64,000 nt of DNA, taken from assembly GCF_008831285.2 (NCBI RefSeq), contig NW_022204507.1:6654174-6718173 (forward strand). The letters run 5' to 3'. The first letter of the stretch is position 1. Every line of letters starts with the position of its first letter. Of this stretch, positions 45,888 to 58,999 are shown piece by piece. Made by a program: the position numbers and the translations under genes. This DNA is from Nymphaea colorata. Its lineage: Eukaryota > Streptophyta > Magnoliopsida > Nymphaeales > Nymphaeaceae. The notes beneath the pieces are model-generated. The model was not told where the DNA came from. It searched no databases and saw only the letters and a program-made list of their open reading frames with translations.

Positions 45888-46440
45888 ATGCTGTTACTCT
45901 GCCCCTTCCACTCAAAATGCTCGAGTCTGTTCCTTTCCCTTCCTCGCTCACTGCGTCTCCACTCTTCTTCTTCTGCCATCCTTGTTCACATCTCTTCCCG
46001 TTGCAGTAACACCATTTGGAGGCTGCGTTCCAACCCCCCTTCAAAGGTTTATGTATCTTCCAAAGCTATGTTTCTCCATCTCTACAACCTGCTACCCTTT
46101 CTTCTCTTCTTTACAGCTTCTCTGTCCGCAAACCGCCACCATGGCTTCTTCCAGGTAAGAGCCACTTCAAGCTTAAAGCTTTGTCATCCACCTCGCAACA
46201 AGCAGAACTCGTTATGATGCCCTCACCCTCAAAAACCGCCAACTCATCTGATATTCTTCCCTCCGTAAATCCATCAAGTTCCTCGAAACTTCACATCAAA
46301 GGACCTTGTCAGCATCGTTCGCAGGCACAACAATGGTGACACCACCATCAGTGTCTTCGATTGGGCCTTGGCACAGCCGAATTTCGTGCATAAGTGGCTG
46401 AGTCGTCACTTGTTGAGGTGATCCTGCACCAACTTGGAAG
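45888..46440 (+). pseudogene. unidentified gene fragment, PPR-like pattern, copy 2
   Basis: Homologous to 22.2-22.6 and 56.1-56.5 kb. CCACCATGGCTTCTTCCAG is followed by a clean GTAAGA donor. Later the frame KDLVSIVRRHNNGDTTISVF then WALAQPNF is open to a TGA after HLLR. If it is a PPR relative, only the first helix-turn region remains. Confidence 0.35.
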
Positions 46441-46619
46441 TCAACCTTCGAGAAAATCATCAAAATTTCTCTTTCTGCCTCTCTCACCCATTTGTGGTAT
46501 TCCTCTCTGGATCTGCAGCAGCATTGAGTGAAAACTACACATTTTCATCCCATTTTCAGGTATCCACATGGCTAGCCCTCACATTGTTTGATGAAATGTC
46601 TGTGAATCTCTCTTTCTAT

Positions 46620-47400
46620 ATAAATATATATATATATGTGTGTGTGTGTGGGTGTGTAGTGGATAAAAGGCAAAAACCAAACCGATCAAAATTAATTATT
46701 AAAAAATTGGTTTTTACAATCTCACCTTATAAATATGATCTTAAAGAATAATTTTGTGAGCAACAAATATTAAGTTGGTTTTTCTTGCTTAAATAATGTT
46801 TTCTTAATAATAAAAAAATCAACTGACTCTTATAATATCAAAAAATTGGTAATGGAAAGATTAATTAAAAAAAAAAGGTTTAAATTAGTGTTTATAAACA
46901 CATTAGATGGTTCATTTTTTGTTTAAAACACTTTTTGACACAAATTTAAGAGGTTTAGATTTTTTATCACTTACCCAAATGGTCTAGTACTGCGTGTGTG
47001 TAGGAAGCTGGAAGAAAACCTGACCACTTGGGTAAGAGGGAAAAAACAACGCCATCAAAATTAATTATTAAAATATTTGCTTTTACAATCTCACCTTATA
47101 AATATGATCTTAAATAATAATTTTGTGAGCAACAAATATTAAGTTATTCTTTTTCTTGCTTAAAAAATGTTTTCTTAATCGAAAAAAAAATGTACGACTC
47201 TTACAACATCAAAATTTTGGTAATGTAAAGATTAATTTTAAAAAAGAAAGTCAAGAACTAAAGCATGATGTATATTAAACTAGTGTTTATAAACACATTA
47301 GATGGTTCATTTTTTGTTTAAAACACTTTTTAACACAAATTTAAGAGGCTTGACTTTTATTACTTACCCAAATGGTCTAGTACCTACCAATCATATATAT
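46620..47400. repeat. 369-bp tandem duplication of intron segment
   Basis: ATCAAAATTAATTATTAAAA at 46,685 recurs at 47,054, and the two following about 310-base blocks are alike through CACATTAGATGGTTCATTTT to the TTACCCAAATGG end. The equivalents at 14.56-14.89 and 62.41-62.73 kb are single. Confidence 0.8.
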
Positions 47401-48796
47401 ATGTGTGTGTGTGTGTGTGAGAGAGAGAAACCACAATGATCCACCCCTTGTAGTGGCATGGACATCTTCTATAAATTTTGGTAGTTAAATAGTCTACCAT
47501 CTTGAGTCCTTAACACAGCCCCCGCACTCGCTGACCTGCTTCATGAAGTAAATGGATTGGGCAACACCCATGTTTATTGGGCCCAAGGATCGATTCCTCG
47601 ACATAGCTCAGACCAGTAACCAACCAAGCCCCCACTATGGCAGGTCAAGCCCAAGGTTCGATCTTAGTTTAAATTGGTGCATGAGAGAAAATAAGGTTCA
47701 GTTATTAACTTGTGTCTTAGATAGTAATAAACCTAAGCCTAGATTTAATTAGAGTGAAATTCTAAGCCATTTTGCAGTAAATATAGGATTTAAAGTTACT
47801 TGAACCCAATGTTGAGCTGATCGAGCTCCAAGTACATACTGCAAAATCAACTCCAACGTACAACCAATTTGGACCCAATTAGGCTGGACTCAGGAAAACT
47901 CGATAGAACCACTCCGCTCTTCTCCTGTTCCACCCCAGCCTGCCTGGGTGATTTCACTTGTACTCTCTACCTTTATGCTAAAAAGAATTTAATTTGGCAT
48001 GCAAGAAAGGGGTACATAATAGTTCTGTATCCAAAACAGCTGAAACAAGACATGAAAAATATGCAACTGTTAGCATCGGGCTGTTTGGCAATGACAACAA
48101 TTTGTAAACTATTCTCTGAATACGTTTTAAAGATTGAGACAGATTCATGAAACACATTTGTTAGAATGTTCCATGAGTCATCCCAGCGATTTTTTGGGCA
48201 TATTCATAGAACAGTTACAAGCTGTTTCTTTTGTCAAATGGGCATTTAAGTTAACAATCCTACATATACATGGCCCCTTTCGACCTTGGAAAAATTAGAA
48301 ACAACTCGAAACCCAACTATAAGGAAATATGTTAGCTGTTTTTGTAATATGAAAGAATTTTAGGATATTTATATATCATTTCGTAGGTCGGATCATGTTT
48401 CTCTTCAAATAAAACACTTGTCATCCGAGAAAGAGGAAAAAGGCCTTAGCGACATAAACAGGAAGAAGAATGATTAGCTTAGATATCTAGACCTTGTGAT
48501 GATTTGTTTTGTAAATTAATCAGCTTAATTTCATTTTCATCTTTCAATAATTACAAATAAAGCAAACACACATAGGAACTAGAAAATTTTGCACTCAGTG
48601 CAGAAGTTTATAGTTTAGGTAGTTCAGCAGAAAAAAGAAGAAAGAAATGAAATTTAAAAATTCCAGAACAAATCCAAGTATTCAAAATATACTTATATTT
48701 TTACCTACCCACTGCACCATGTTAGGGCCTAGTTTCTAGGCTGACCCGGCAGCCAAACTAACAGTTAAATCCCTATTTACCTATTTCATATAGAGT

Positions 48797-50062
48797 TTGA
48801 TTAACCGTCTGATATGTGTATATACGCCCAATTTTCCTTACGTTTTAGAGCTTGTGGATTCAGATTTTAACAGACCAAGCTTTACAGAGAGGTTGGATGA
48901 CATTAGCTCTGTTCAAAGGATTTCAGAATTAAATGTCAGAATCCAAAACAGGAGGATCCCTATCTTCCTCATGGCACGTAAGCATATCATTAATCTCAAT
49001 TCTCCCAATGTGCCTCTCCAGCTTCAACACTGCATTTTGCAAATTGTAATAATTTCTGCCTTTCCTTCATCATGTAGGGTTTCTCTGGACAGGGTTATTA
49101 GAGATGGAGAAGATGAACTAACAGTCCCGCTTGATTACCCAAACCCGAGGTTTTAAACAGAGGACATATCATGAGCATATTTCACTTATACTGCAATGTT
49201 GATTGGCAGAAATATCATTGTAGATTTCTCAATATATAGCCACGAAGGGTCTGAGTGTGAACATCCAAATCAAGAATATAACTAGCCACACTTAATAAGT
49301 TGAAGTTGCTTACATTGAATTTTATAGGCAAGTGGAGAGAAAAATCAACTCAAATAACTGTATTTATCTCCTTGACTGGTAGCCCCACTACTCAGGGTGG
49401 AGCTATAAATTTTTCGTGAGGGGGTGCAAATTAAAGTTTCTAAATTTTGACTAGGGCCCAAACGGGCCCTATCATAGCTCCGACCAAGCCACTAGCCACT
49501 GCCCTCTTTAGGACAGTTAACCCAACCACAATCTTTTTGATATGGGACCTCCTCAATGGAGGCTCTTAGTGTTGCTCCCAACGGAATTTGTCCGCCAAGT
49601 ATTGGATAGCCTTCACAGAGGCATCCATTCTTGCTCCCAAGCCATCAATGATCCGAAGACTCGATTGACTCCGGTTGGTTGATGAGGAACCAAACAGTTG
49701 AGGTTGAGCATGAGTATTTCACAAGAGGCCGCTTGGATTACTACATGGGGCTAAAAAACGGCTGCCCACGAGATTTTCTGCTGTTACTCAATGTTTGCAC
49801 AGAACTTATTGACTTGCAATAATACTTGGTTATTTGCTTCTTTTATTTTTTTTGAACAGGGGGAGGAGTGGTAAGGCATGCAGGTGATGTTAGGATAAGA
49901 ATGCGACGTAGTTTGGGTGACGTGTGTAAACCTTCATGCTTGTTTTGCTTAATTTCACTTCTGCTTCCAAAAGTTTTGGAATTTCATATTTCGTATTATC
50001 CATTGCAGGGAGGTGTACAACAACAGATATGGATTTGCCAATTATGGCATCAAACATCTTAA
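48797..50062 (+). pseudogene. C2-domain-like gene, copy 4 (exons 3-6)
   Basis: Exon 3 runs in one open frame from VLELVDSDFNRPSFTERL through SELNVRIQNRRIPIFLMA to 48,977 (donor GTAAGC). Exon 4 at 49,078-49,149 joins in phase and gives RVSLDRVIRDGEDELTVPL then DYPNPR, a C2 strand pattern. Exon 5 at 49,860-49,921 is 62 bases, one more than in copy 5, in a G-run just after the acceptor, which shifts the frame. The tail at 50,009-50,062 is short. Exons 1-2 are missing because the module is deleted upstream. Exons 3-4 are the best preserved of that pair in the window. Confidence 0.55.
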
Positions 50063-50774
50063 GTTGGCACCTGAAACATCTTAGACTGGAGGTATGCCTT
50101 TCTGTATTGAGGAAATAAAGTCTTGATGTGGATTAAAAACATGCATCTGAAACCTTGAGAAGAAGAAAAGTCTGTGATCGACCACTCACAACCCAGCACC
50201 TTTTCAACCTTATCTGGACATGCTTGTGGTTATGGATTTTTTTCAAAAGCCTTTAGTTTGCATCAAATATTAGTTAGCTTCATCTCCATTAATATACTCA
50301 GTCAAAGGATTGGCTCTCTATGATTGATTTCAAAGTCTCTGGATTCTTTATAAAACACTGCCAATATAGAGATTAACCTAACCATCATCAGGACATGCAC
50401 AAGTGCATTGGGAATATATATATGGTCCTCTAAACATATTACAACATTGAAACGTTACGTCTCCTGAACTCCACTTGTGGTGAAATAAGGAGCTAATGCC
50501 TATAGCTTGAATATTTTGATGTGATGGTTTGGTGGACGTGATAAAAAATTTAAAAAATAAGTTAAAAAACTAGCAAGCCATGCCATAGAATGAAAATGCT
50601 TACATGAAACCATGTACTCATTCATAGCAGTAGCGAGATTTCTATATATTTTTTTAAGAATAAGCACATTGACAAGTCCACTGGATATTACAAAAGACGT
50701 ATCATGAAGGGGGTCTTTTTTGAGAGCAAGTTCTGTATGCTACTCCTACCCACGCAACAAGCGTACATCAAATA

Positions 50775-50935
50775 ATATTTATGAGATAACACAAGATTTA
50801 TGATATAATAATGTAACAAACAAATGTATGAGATAAAATAATAAGATAACAGATCAATGCATGAGATACTGTTAAATTTAAACATAAGTATGAGATAATG
50901 TTTATGAGATAATAAATTTAGTGTCACAATAGCCT
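50775..50935. repeat. TTATCTCATAA minisatellite, inverted copy 3
   Basis: TTATGAGATAATGTTTATGAG-type units on the plus strand, fewer than in the left-arm copy. Confidence 0.7.
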
Positions 50936-51210
50936 TTTTAAGTTTCCAAGGATAATATAAGAGTCGACTGGAATCATCATAAATCATTTTCTTTTTCAAT
51001 AAAAAACCCAAGTGACGCTTGAGTTTGACAAGTGATCAAACAACCAAATTTTTTAATTCTTAGTAGATTGAATTCAATCTTTAATTTTATAATAGCCGTT
51101 GTGTCAATTAATACTATCTGATGAAAGATCTTAATTTCTTCTTATTTTCCTCTCAATTGTGTATGACAATGGGTTGGATGACTCTAATAAGTTGGTTCAA
51201 TCAATTTCTT

Positions 51211-51852
<642 letters not shown>

Positions 51853-52161
51853 CATTATATGTATAAGAAAATAGTTAGATACTAGACTCTTATATACCAG
51901 ATTGGATGAAAATTGTGCATATGAGTCATTGATCATAACAAGGTCACATGTTTGAGAATAAATTGAAGAAAATAGAAAGCAAGTTAGTTGTGCTTTCAAG
52001 TGGCCGAAATGCCACTCATAAGGCGGAATAAATAAACTTCATTAGTCAAGATCTATGACTTTTTTTAAAAGGTATTCATCTTTTTTGAAAATACAACTTT
52101 TTTTGAACTTAATCTCCACCATCTAGTCTCATTAAAATTAAGAGCTCTACAGAATCCCCAT

Positions 52162-52437
52162 TTAATTTGGTATATAAGAGAACTTCGACCAATAGAGCAT
52201 ATCCAAAAAATAATCACCCAAATCCAGCTCACGTATTGATCTAGTTGATCGAATGAAGTACTCTGGTTGTTTAGATAGATATATTGAATAAGAAACTAAT
52301 TTATAATCGATGCCCTTGCATTTTGCTCGGACCATGGTCAGGTAATATGATTTTGGTCTACTGTCAGTGATGCTGGTAGGCATGTAGAGCTTCAACTCTG
52401 TTGCCGGATAAACAAAAAACCACATGCTTCTAAGCAC
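52162..52437 (-). pseudogene. unrecognised A-module exon-like ORF, right copy
   Basis: Starts in the same frame as the 32.2-kb ORF (MVRAKCKGIDYKLVSYS) and then shifts frame after LSKQPEY. In this copy the frame extends upstream through ELKLYMPTSITDS, supporting the view that an exon begins after the acceptor-like site. No family recognised. Confidence 0.3.
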
Positions 52438-52639
52438 TGATTGGCTTCATATCATCTAGGTAAAAGGTGTTGGTTTTCTGTTAGAAAACTGATGAATGTT
52501 GTTAGGCACAATAAGAAAACAAGTCAAGTGTATTTTTCATTGTAGCCAATTCTTACTTTGTTGAAGTCATGTCTCCCAACATTTCTCCCTTTTTATTTCT
52601 TATTGCACAATGTTTTAACCGAAAGATGTTCAAGCATGA

Positions 52640-52775
52640 CCTCAAGAAGTGAGGCCGGACCCTGCTTGCTTCTCCTGCTGTGGATAGGTTGCCTCCTTTC
52701 GAGTGTCAAACTTCCAGGCAAGGGCCCGTAGTTTTTTTGGTATACTTGACTTCATTCACCACATGTGCAAAGCAC
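52640..52775 (+). promoter_or_regulatory. orphan C2 promoter region
   Basis: Conserved block GGTTGCCTCC..AACTTCCAGGCAAGGGCCCGTAG..TTGACTTCATTCACC, as above the other first exons, but cut off before the TATA box and exon 1. No downstream C2 exon follows. Confidence 0.5.
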
Positions 52776-53483
52776 TCCAACAGGGTCCCGTTACTCAGCA
52801 GAACCATCGGCCATCATCCTTCCCCATCGATTCTTCTAACCAGTGCCCTGAAACCCTCGCTCGTGTGAGTGACTTTTTTTATGTGAAAGTGAAACCCTTT
52901 TTCGAATGAGGTCATTCTAAAAGAGTTTTTCAATCCTAAAAGGTTCCTGTTCAGATTGAGAGAGAGAGGGAAATTGATCGTTGGTCGTCGATACAGCGGC
53001 AGCTGTGTTGCCTGAAGAATCACTAAACCTTTTTGGTCGGATGGAGATGAACAGAATGAGGAGAGAGAAAACACGCTAGAAAATTAAAAATGAAATGGAT
53101 GTTAGGCGTCAAATAGCATTTGTTGTTAGTCTTTGCTCGAACCATGACGAGTTTAGAGAGTCCAGTTCAACGAACTCGCTCAACTAAAAGAATGAGCTGA
53201 GACATGAGCCCGATTTCGTCTTCAACTATTGATGTTCGATGTTGCTTATTTGGAGGCAATGGCAAGTGCATGCAGCTTTTGTGGTATTGACTTGGATTGA
53301 TTGACACGTGATAAAAAATAAAAAAATTACATTAAAAAACTAGCAAACCATGACATAGGATGAATAACCCCATACAAAAACCATGCACTGTTTCGTAAAA
53401 TAAAAAGAAAGGAAAATATATACAAGCAATGGAAAAACAACACTACACAATTAATGCCATATTCCACAGAGATGGAATAATGG

Positions 53484-53687
53484 CTATATCAACCACTCAT
53501 CAAAAGAGTTGAGTGGGATGGGTCTACGAAGATGACCAATCACCTCCTTTGAAGGTCGACATTGAAGAAGATGAGTATCTTTTCCAGAAAAGGAGGATCC
53601 TAGATATCGATAATCACCTCCACTCATTTTTTTCAACTTTTTAATAGCAGATCTCCAATTTTTTGGACCAAGAATCACTCCAACCAT
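53484..53687 (-). CDS. unrecognised 67-residue frame, right copy, open
   Basis: Reads MVGVILGPKNWRSAIKKLKK, then SGGDYRYLGSSF.., ending NSFDEWLI. Open for its whole length, unlike the left-arm copy at 30.1 kb. It is basic in the first third. Probably a fragment of something larger; I could not assign a family. Confidence 0.35.
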   Translation of the reverse strand: MVGVILGPKNWRSAIKKLKKMSGGDYRYLGSSFSGKDTHLLQCRPSKEVIGHLRRPIPLNSFDEWLI

Positions 53688-54544
53688 GTTTTATGAGCAC
53701 GATGCTATGAAAGGTAGTAAGTAAAATCAGCAGAGTCCGGAACTTGTATCGAAATCTTCGGGTCAAGCTTGGCATCAGGTCTAATCAGCTTTGCCAATAA
53801 TTCTATTTTTTTAAGCCAAAATTCCACCGATTCTTACAAAATTTGGCTGTTCTTAATTTCCTGATTTAGTGTCATGTTTCATGATGTATGGCCAGCAGGC
53901 CTTTTAAGTTTTGCAGGGTAATATGGAAGGAGTCTCGCTGCAACAGAATAAATCTTTTCTTTTTCAGATAAAAGACCCAACTGAGGCTTGGGTTTTACAA
54001 ATATTCGTCAACAAAATCACATCATTCCTAGCGGATTGAATCCAATCTTATATTTTATAATAGCTGCCTGCTGTGGACATAAGTTCTTTTCATTTACCAA
54101 GAGAAATGAAGTTTTCTAATTTTAAATATGGCCAACATTAACTTTCGTCATATCTGTGCCCCCCAATCTGCTGTTCGTGTAATTAATTAGAAATTATGCT
54201 ACTAAAAAATGGCATGTCTCTATGACAATGCTTTTGTTTTTTTTTTGGGGGGGGAGGGGGCATTCGGCTGTCAAGAAGATTCATAAGCATTCAGCAGCTG
54301 TAAAAGTAATCCGAATTCAATCATTACTGCAAGCACATCTGCATTCTTCTATGCTTTGTGGAACTGATTGGGATTTCGGGTTGCAAGGCGCACCAATCCA
54401 TACCATTGGTTACTTGCCCATATTTCGTAGTGGAAAACGAAAAGAGAATCGAATTGGTCAGGCTGCTCACTGGATCGCTTCATGTTGTGGATCAGAAAAA
54501 TGTATAAGCAAATAAGTTTTTGAAATAAAAGCAAATAACATTTA

Positions 54545-54772
54545 AAACAAGACATAGACTGTCAGGAGCAAGAAGTCAGCAACTTAGGCTCAAAAGCCCC
54601 TCATTTCCTTACCTTCTAGATCATAAACTACGTTGCTATCAGCGATGGCAATGGTGTACCCTTTACCTTAGGTACTATGTCTCACTACTTAAGACATAAA
54701 AGCATGATGCCCATAGAAATTGAACTAGAGACCTGCATCTTTATATTATCTTAGCTCAACCAGCTGCGCTAT
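54545..54772 (-). mobile_element. tRNA-derived SINE, copy 3
   Basis: Inverted counterpart of the 29.0-kb copy. The A box TAGCGCAGCTGG is intact on the minus strand (about 54,760-54,771), with the B box-like AGTTCAATTTC about 40 bases downstream. Confidence 0.7.
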
Positions 54773-55439
54773 GTATATACATGTATATATATATAACTAT
54801 AAGACCCTTATATACATTATTAGATGAATATCGTATGGGCCATCGATTTTAAAGAGGCTAGATGTTTGAGATGAAGTTGAAAAAATAAAAACCAAGTTAT
54901 ATTTACAAGAGACAAAAATACCACTCATAGGAGTAAATCAATTTCCTTAATTGAGATCCTTTTTTCTTAAAGGGTATTCCTATTTCTTGAAAATACAGCT
55001 TAGTTTCCATTTTTTAAAACTTAGTCACCACCATTCTTTAAAATCAAACGCTGATACTATTCCCTATAATATAAAACACGTTTCGATTTAAGTTGCTTTG
55101 ATGACAAATGGAGACTTTTTTGCTAATAAAAGGTTAATTCTATAAGCTCCATTCATTTATGCTTATTATAAAAACACTTGTAAACTAGAAAAATATTATC
55201 AACTTAATGTCAGTTTTCCATCGACCCATTCGGATTATCGAATGTTCATATACGGAACCCATCAAGCTGTGGCAAAATCAAGCGATTTGTGACGTGTAAT
55301 TGTCAGTGTGAGATTGCTAGCTAGGGTCGAGAAAATGAAAACTAGTGTCAAACTCATAACCTAAAAGAAGCAAAATGCGAGGGTATCTCATGAGGGTGGA
55401 TCCGAATATCCTATATGGCATTTTATAGTCGATGCCTAT

Positions 55440-55780
55440 AGGATATGGCATTTCATATCCTATCTTTGAAACTCGCATAGATTTCTTTCTCATCAACCCT
55501 TGCCTAACTAACTGTAAGCCAGCTGCCCAAGGAGCAGGACAAGACACTATCATTGAACACATTGTGGAATGGGGTGGAACGCTGCGAAACAGAACACGAT
55601 GTTCCGTTTTTCACCTAGTCAACACAAACATTGGATGCTGGACACTCAAAACGGACTGGAGATGAAAATGCTGGGTATAAAATCCCAGTCTGGGTATAAA
55701 ATCCCAGTCTATTCCGCGGCATTCTGTGCTTTACCATGGAACACTTGCCAGCGGCACACTCGATTTTCCTGTCAGGATTC
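55440..55780. repeat. dispersed GGAACGCTGCG block, copy 3, with 19-bp duplication
   Basis: TGGGTATAAAATCCCAGTC occurs twice in tandem from 55,672 and 55,691. The left arm (about 22,965) has one. The unit is itself a near-palindrome. Confidence 0.7.
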
Positions 55781-56093
55781 TCGATCTCAAGCCCTTAGGC
55801 ATTGTTTGAATGGATGAAAAAAAGGAAAATACATAGATGGAAAGAAAGGAAAGAAAATGAAAAAGAAAAAATGGTTAGGGAAAGTTGAAGTTCCTTTTCC
55901 TTCCAATCTTCATTTTGAGAGAGCTTAGAATTATACTATTTTTTTTTTCTTTTCACTTCTTTCCAAACACACTTATTAGCTCTCCTTTCTTTTTTCTTGT
56001 TATTAATTAGTCATCGAAACAAATAAAACACCTTTTTACCATTCCTTTGTTTCACTCTAGCTCTATGCTACCTTCCTCGCTCACTGTGTCTCC

Positions 56094-56536
56094 ATGCTTC
56101 TTCTTCTACCACCCTTGTTCACATCTCTTTCCATTGTAGTAACACCATTTGGAGGCTGCCTTCCAACCCCCCTCCAAGGTTGCTGTGTCATCCAAAGGTA
56201 TGTTTCTCCATCTTTACAACCTGCTACCCTTTCTTCTCTCTCTTACAGCTTCTCTGTCTGCAAACTGCCACCATGGCTTCTTCCAGGCAAGAGCCACATC
56301 AAGCCTATAGCTTTCTCATCCACTTCACAACATGCGGAACTCGTTATGCCATCACCCTCAAAAACCACCAACGCATATGATATTCTTAAGTTCCTCGGAA
56401 CTTCACATCAAAGGTCCTTATGAGCATCGTTCGCTGGTACGACAATGGTGACACCGCCATCAGTGTCTTCAACTGGCCCCTGGTGCAGAAACCGAGTTTC
56501 GTGCGTGAGTGGCTGAGTCGTCACTTGTTGAGGTGA
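56094..56536 (+). pseudogene. unidentified gene fragment, PPR-like pattern, copy 3
   Basis: Right-arm copy. CCACCATGGCTTCTTCCAG is followed by GCAAGA instead of GTAAGA, so the putative donor is lost. The frame SIVRWYDNGDTAISVFNW runs to TGA at 56,534-56,536. Confidence 0.35.
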
Positions 56537-56707
56537 TCCTGCACCAACTTGGAAGTGAGGCAACCTTTGAGAACAAATTTTCTCTTTCTGTCTCTGTCAC
56601 TCATTTGCGGTATTCCTCTCTGGATCTGCAGCTGGATTGGGTGAAAACTACACATGAACATGGTGTTTTGTTCCTAAAACGATCTAAAAATGGACAAAGA
56701 ACATCAC

Positions 56708-56953
56708 AGATCATACACCAAAACGTATCACTAGCTTTGCTTCAGACTTGGTGGCCACTGTTTTGGACAAATGGGTCCACCTTGTTGGACCTGTTTGTCT
56801 TATAAAAAGGGCAAGGTACTCTATTTTAGCAGATCATACACCAAAACGTATCACTAGCTTTGCTTCAGACTTGGTGGCCACTGTTTTGGACAAATGGGTC
56901 CACCTTGTTGGACCTGTTTGTCTTATAAAAAGGGCAAGGTACTCTATTGTAGA
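56708..56953 (+). repeat. 123-bp tandem duplication
   Basis: AGATCATACACCAAAACGTA begins at 56,708 and 56,831. The two units are almost identical across their length. The left arm (20,333-20,470) has a single unit. Confidence 0.92.
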
Positions 56954-57359
56954 AGTCTCCAAGTTATTTGGGGTGATTTCTTAATTCATTTAAGACAGTA
57001 TAAAATCCCATGACTTTCAGTTCTCATCTCTATTTTTTCCATTTTCTCTCTCCTATTCTTGATTTTGTCTGTCATTTCTTCAAGGGTTCTACTATTCACC
57101 AGCACCGTGAGTTGTAGGTCCAATTTCCGACCAACTTAACACTTAGGTGATGCATTGGAGAGAGGGAAAATGCCAATGTCTGTTGATCATGGTATTCTCT
57201 CGCTGTGATCCCTAGTGTGCTGCCTTGCCCCCACACATCCAAACATAATATACCAACAAAGGCAAAGGAAAGAGAGAGAAAGAAAAAGAAGAAGCACCTA
57301 CAACATTAAGACGATCAACAAGAATCTAAAAACCAAATTCCAAGTATGTTGATGCAGAT

Positions 57360-58960
57360 TATATCATCTTGTTGAAGATCGAGCTAGCTTCTTTTGAAGA
57401 AACAAAATGTGATGACAAATGGCAAGCTGCAATAAAAAACAAGATGAACTTAGTGACGCAAAACCATACCCAGGAGCTTGTACTGAAGCTGCTAGAGTAA
57501 AACCCATTACCTGCAAGTAGGTTTACAAATAACAAGAAAGGAAAATGACTCATCATGAGAGGATTTTCATATTAGTATAGTATTGACTTTTGAAAGGTTG
57601 CAAAGATCACATATGTACATGTGTTGATAGTTGTCGTTGCAACCAAGTATTAAAGCTAAGGCAGGTGGATGAGAAGAATGCCTTTTTATATAGAGAGTTT
57701 GACCATGAAATTTATATGGAACAAGTTAAAAGATTTAGATCTATAGAGAAGCCAGACTATGTCTGCAAATTGAAGAAGACAAGCACTTATAGCATGGTAT
57801 AGAAACATATCTGAATTCTTATTGTTTAACGAATTCCAACTTGCTTTAGCATATTTCAGTCTCTTCGTCAAGACAAAAGGTACGAAGATTAATATTGTGT
57901 TAATTTACGTTGATGATTTAATTAAGATGATAAGGAAGACATTAGTCTCATTTATGAACATCTCATAGTGAGATTTGAAATGAAAGAGGTGGAGGAGAGT
58001 TAAAACATTTCCTTGTATTAGAAATTGATTATCGATCTAAAGTACTATTTTTAAGTCAAAATGAAATATGTTGGTAACTTACTTTGTAAGTATGATATGC
58101 TTGATTGCAAACCCATCTCAAAACCAATTGAGATAAGTACTATGTCAGAATTGATGAAGATAAGCTACAAGACGTCACTATGTACCTGCAACTGGTTCGA
58201 AACTTAATATACTTAACCTTGTCAAGACCGTACATTGCATATATAGTTAGTGTTGTGAGTAGATTCATGCAGACTTCAAGGGAGCTGCATTTAGAAGCAG
58301 TGAGAACAATATTAAATTATGTTAAGGGAACTACTAACTATGGTATACTCTACAAAAGCAGATCAGCTAGTCAAGCCATCGGTCATTGTGGATCAGTTGA
58401 TGTTTGAGATTTGTTGTCTTGTATACCCAACAGACGTTCAGTCTTGGAAGTGAGACAGTTTCATAGTATAGTGAAAGACAACCAACAGTTTCACTGTCTA
58501 CAACATAAACTGAGTATATAACGTAACAGCATCTCAAGCAGTACAAAAATGTGCCTAACTGATGCAATTGTTGGAAGACATTGAACAAGATGTAGATTGT
58601 GCAATGGTATTCTACTGAGATACTGAAGGTAATACTAGATTGAGAAAATCATGTCTTCTTTGCTTGGATGAAGTGCAACATCACTTTATCAGAGAAAATA
58701 TGCTCAGAAGAGAGATATAGTTGTTATAAATTGCTTTAGACAATCGGGTTGCTCATATATTCACGAAGGGGCAGCCAGTGCAGACATTCACCAAGTTCAG
58801 AAGAGTGGTAGGTGTTATAAAAGACAGTAATGAGGGGGAAATTATAGTGGTTCATCACCGACTCCTTAGAAGAGTCGAGAGAACCCATGGTCTCTCTTGC
58901 TTTGTCGTTGGACCCATTTTGGATGCCACTTCTGATATCTGAGTTTCAAATTTTCTACGA
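57360..58960 (+). mobile_element. Ty1/copia retrotransposon remnant, right copy
   Basis: 57,590-57,802 encodes ..VDEKNAFLYREFDHEIYMEQ.. then DYVCKLKK, the classic copia RT segment. LIYVDDLI follows near 57,905. 58,180-58,407 encodes LIYLTLSRPYIAYIVSVVSR then YVKGTTNYGILYKS, copia RT/RNase H. RNase H continues in broken frames to about 58,830. Mirrors 18.3-19.95 kb with different frameshifts, so both decayed after duplication. Confidence 0.85.
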
Positions 58961-58999
58961 ACAAGTGCTGCTCAAATTTCATATTAAATCTTTTGATAC

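Larger units (their letters stand above)
43770..48772 (-). repeat. module B, third copy, inverted and internally deleted
   Basis: Read on the minus strand it follows 12,490-14,900 and then jumps to 22,100-24,690. The block from 14.9 to 22.1 kb is missing (C2 exons 1-2, SINE, copia). It abuts the inverted A arm at 48,772 exactly where the left B joins A at 12,480. Confidence 0.8.
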
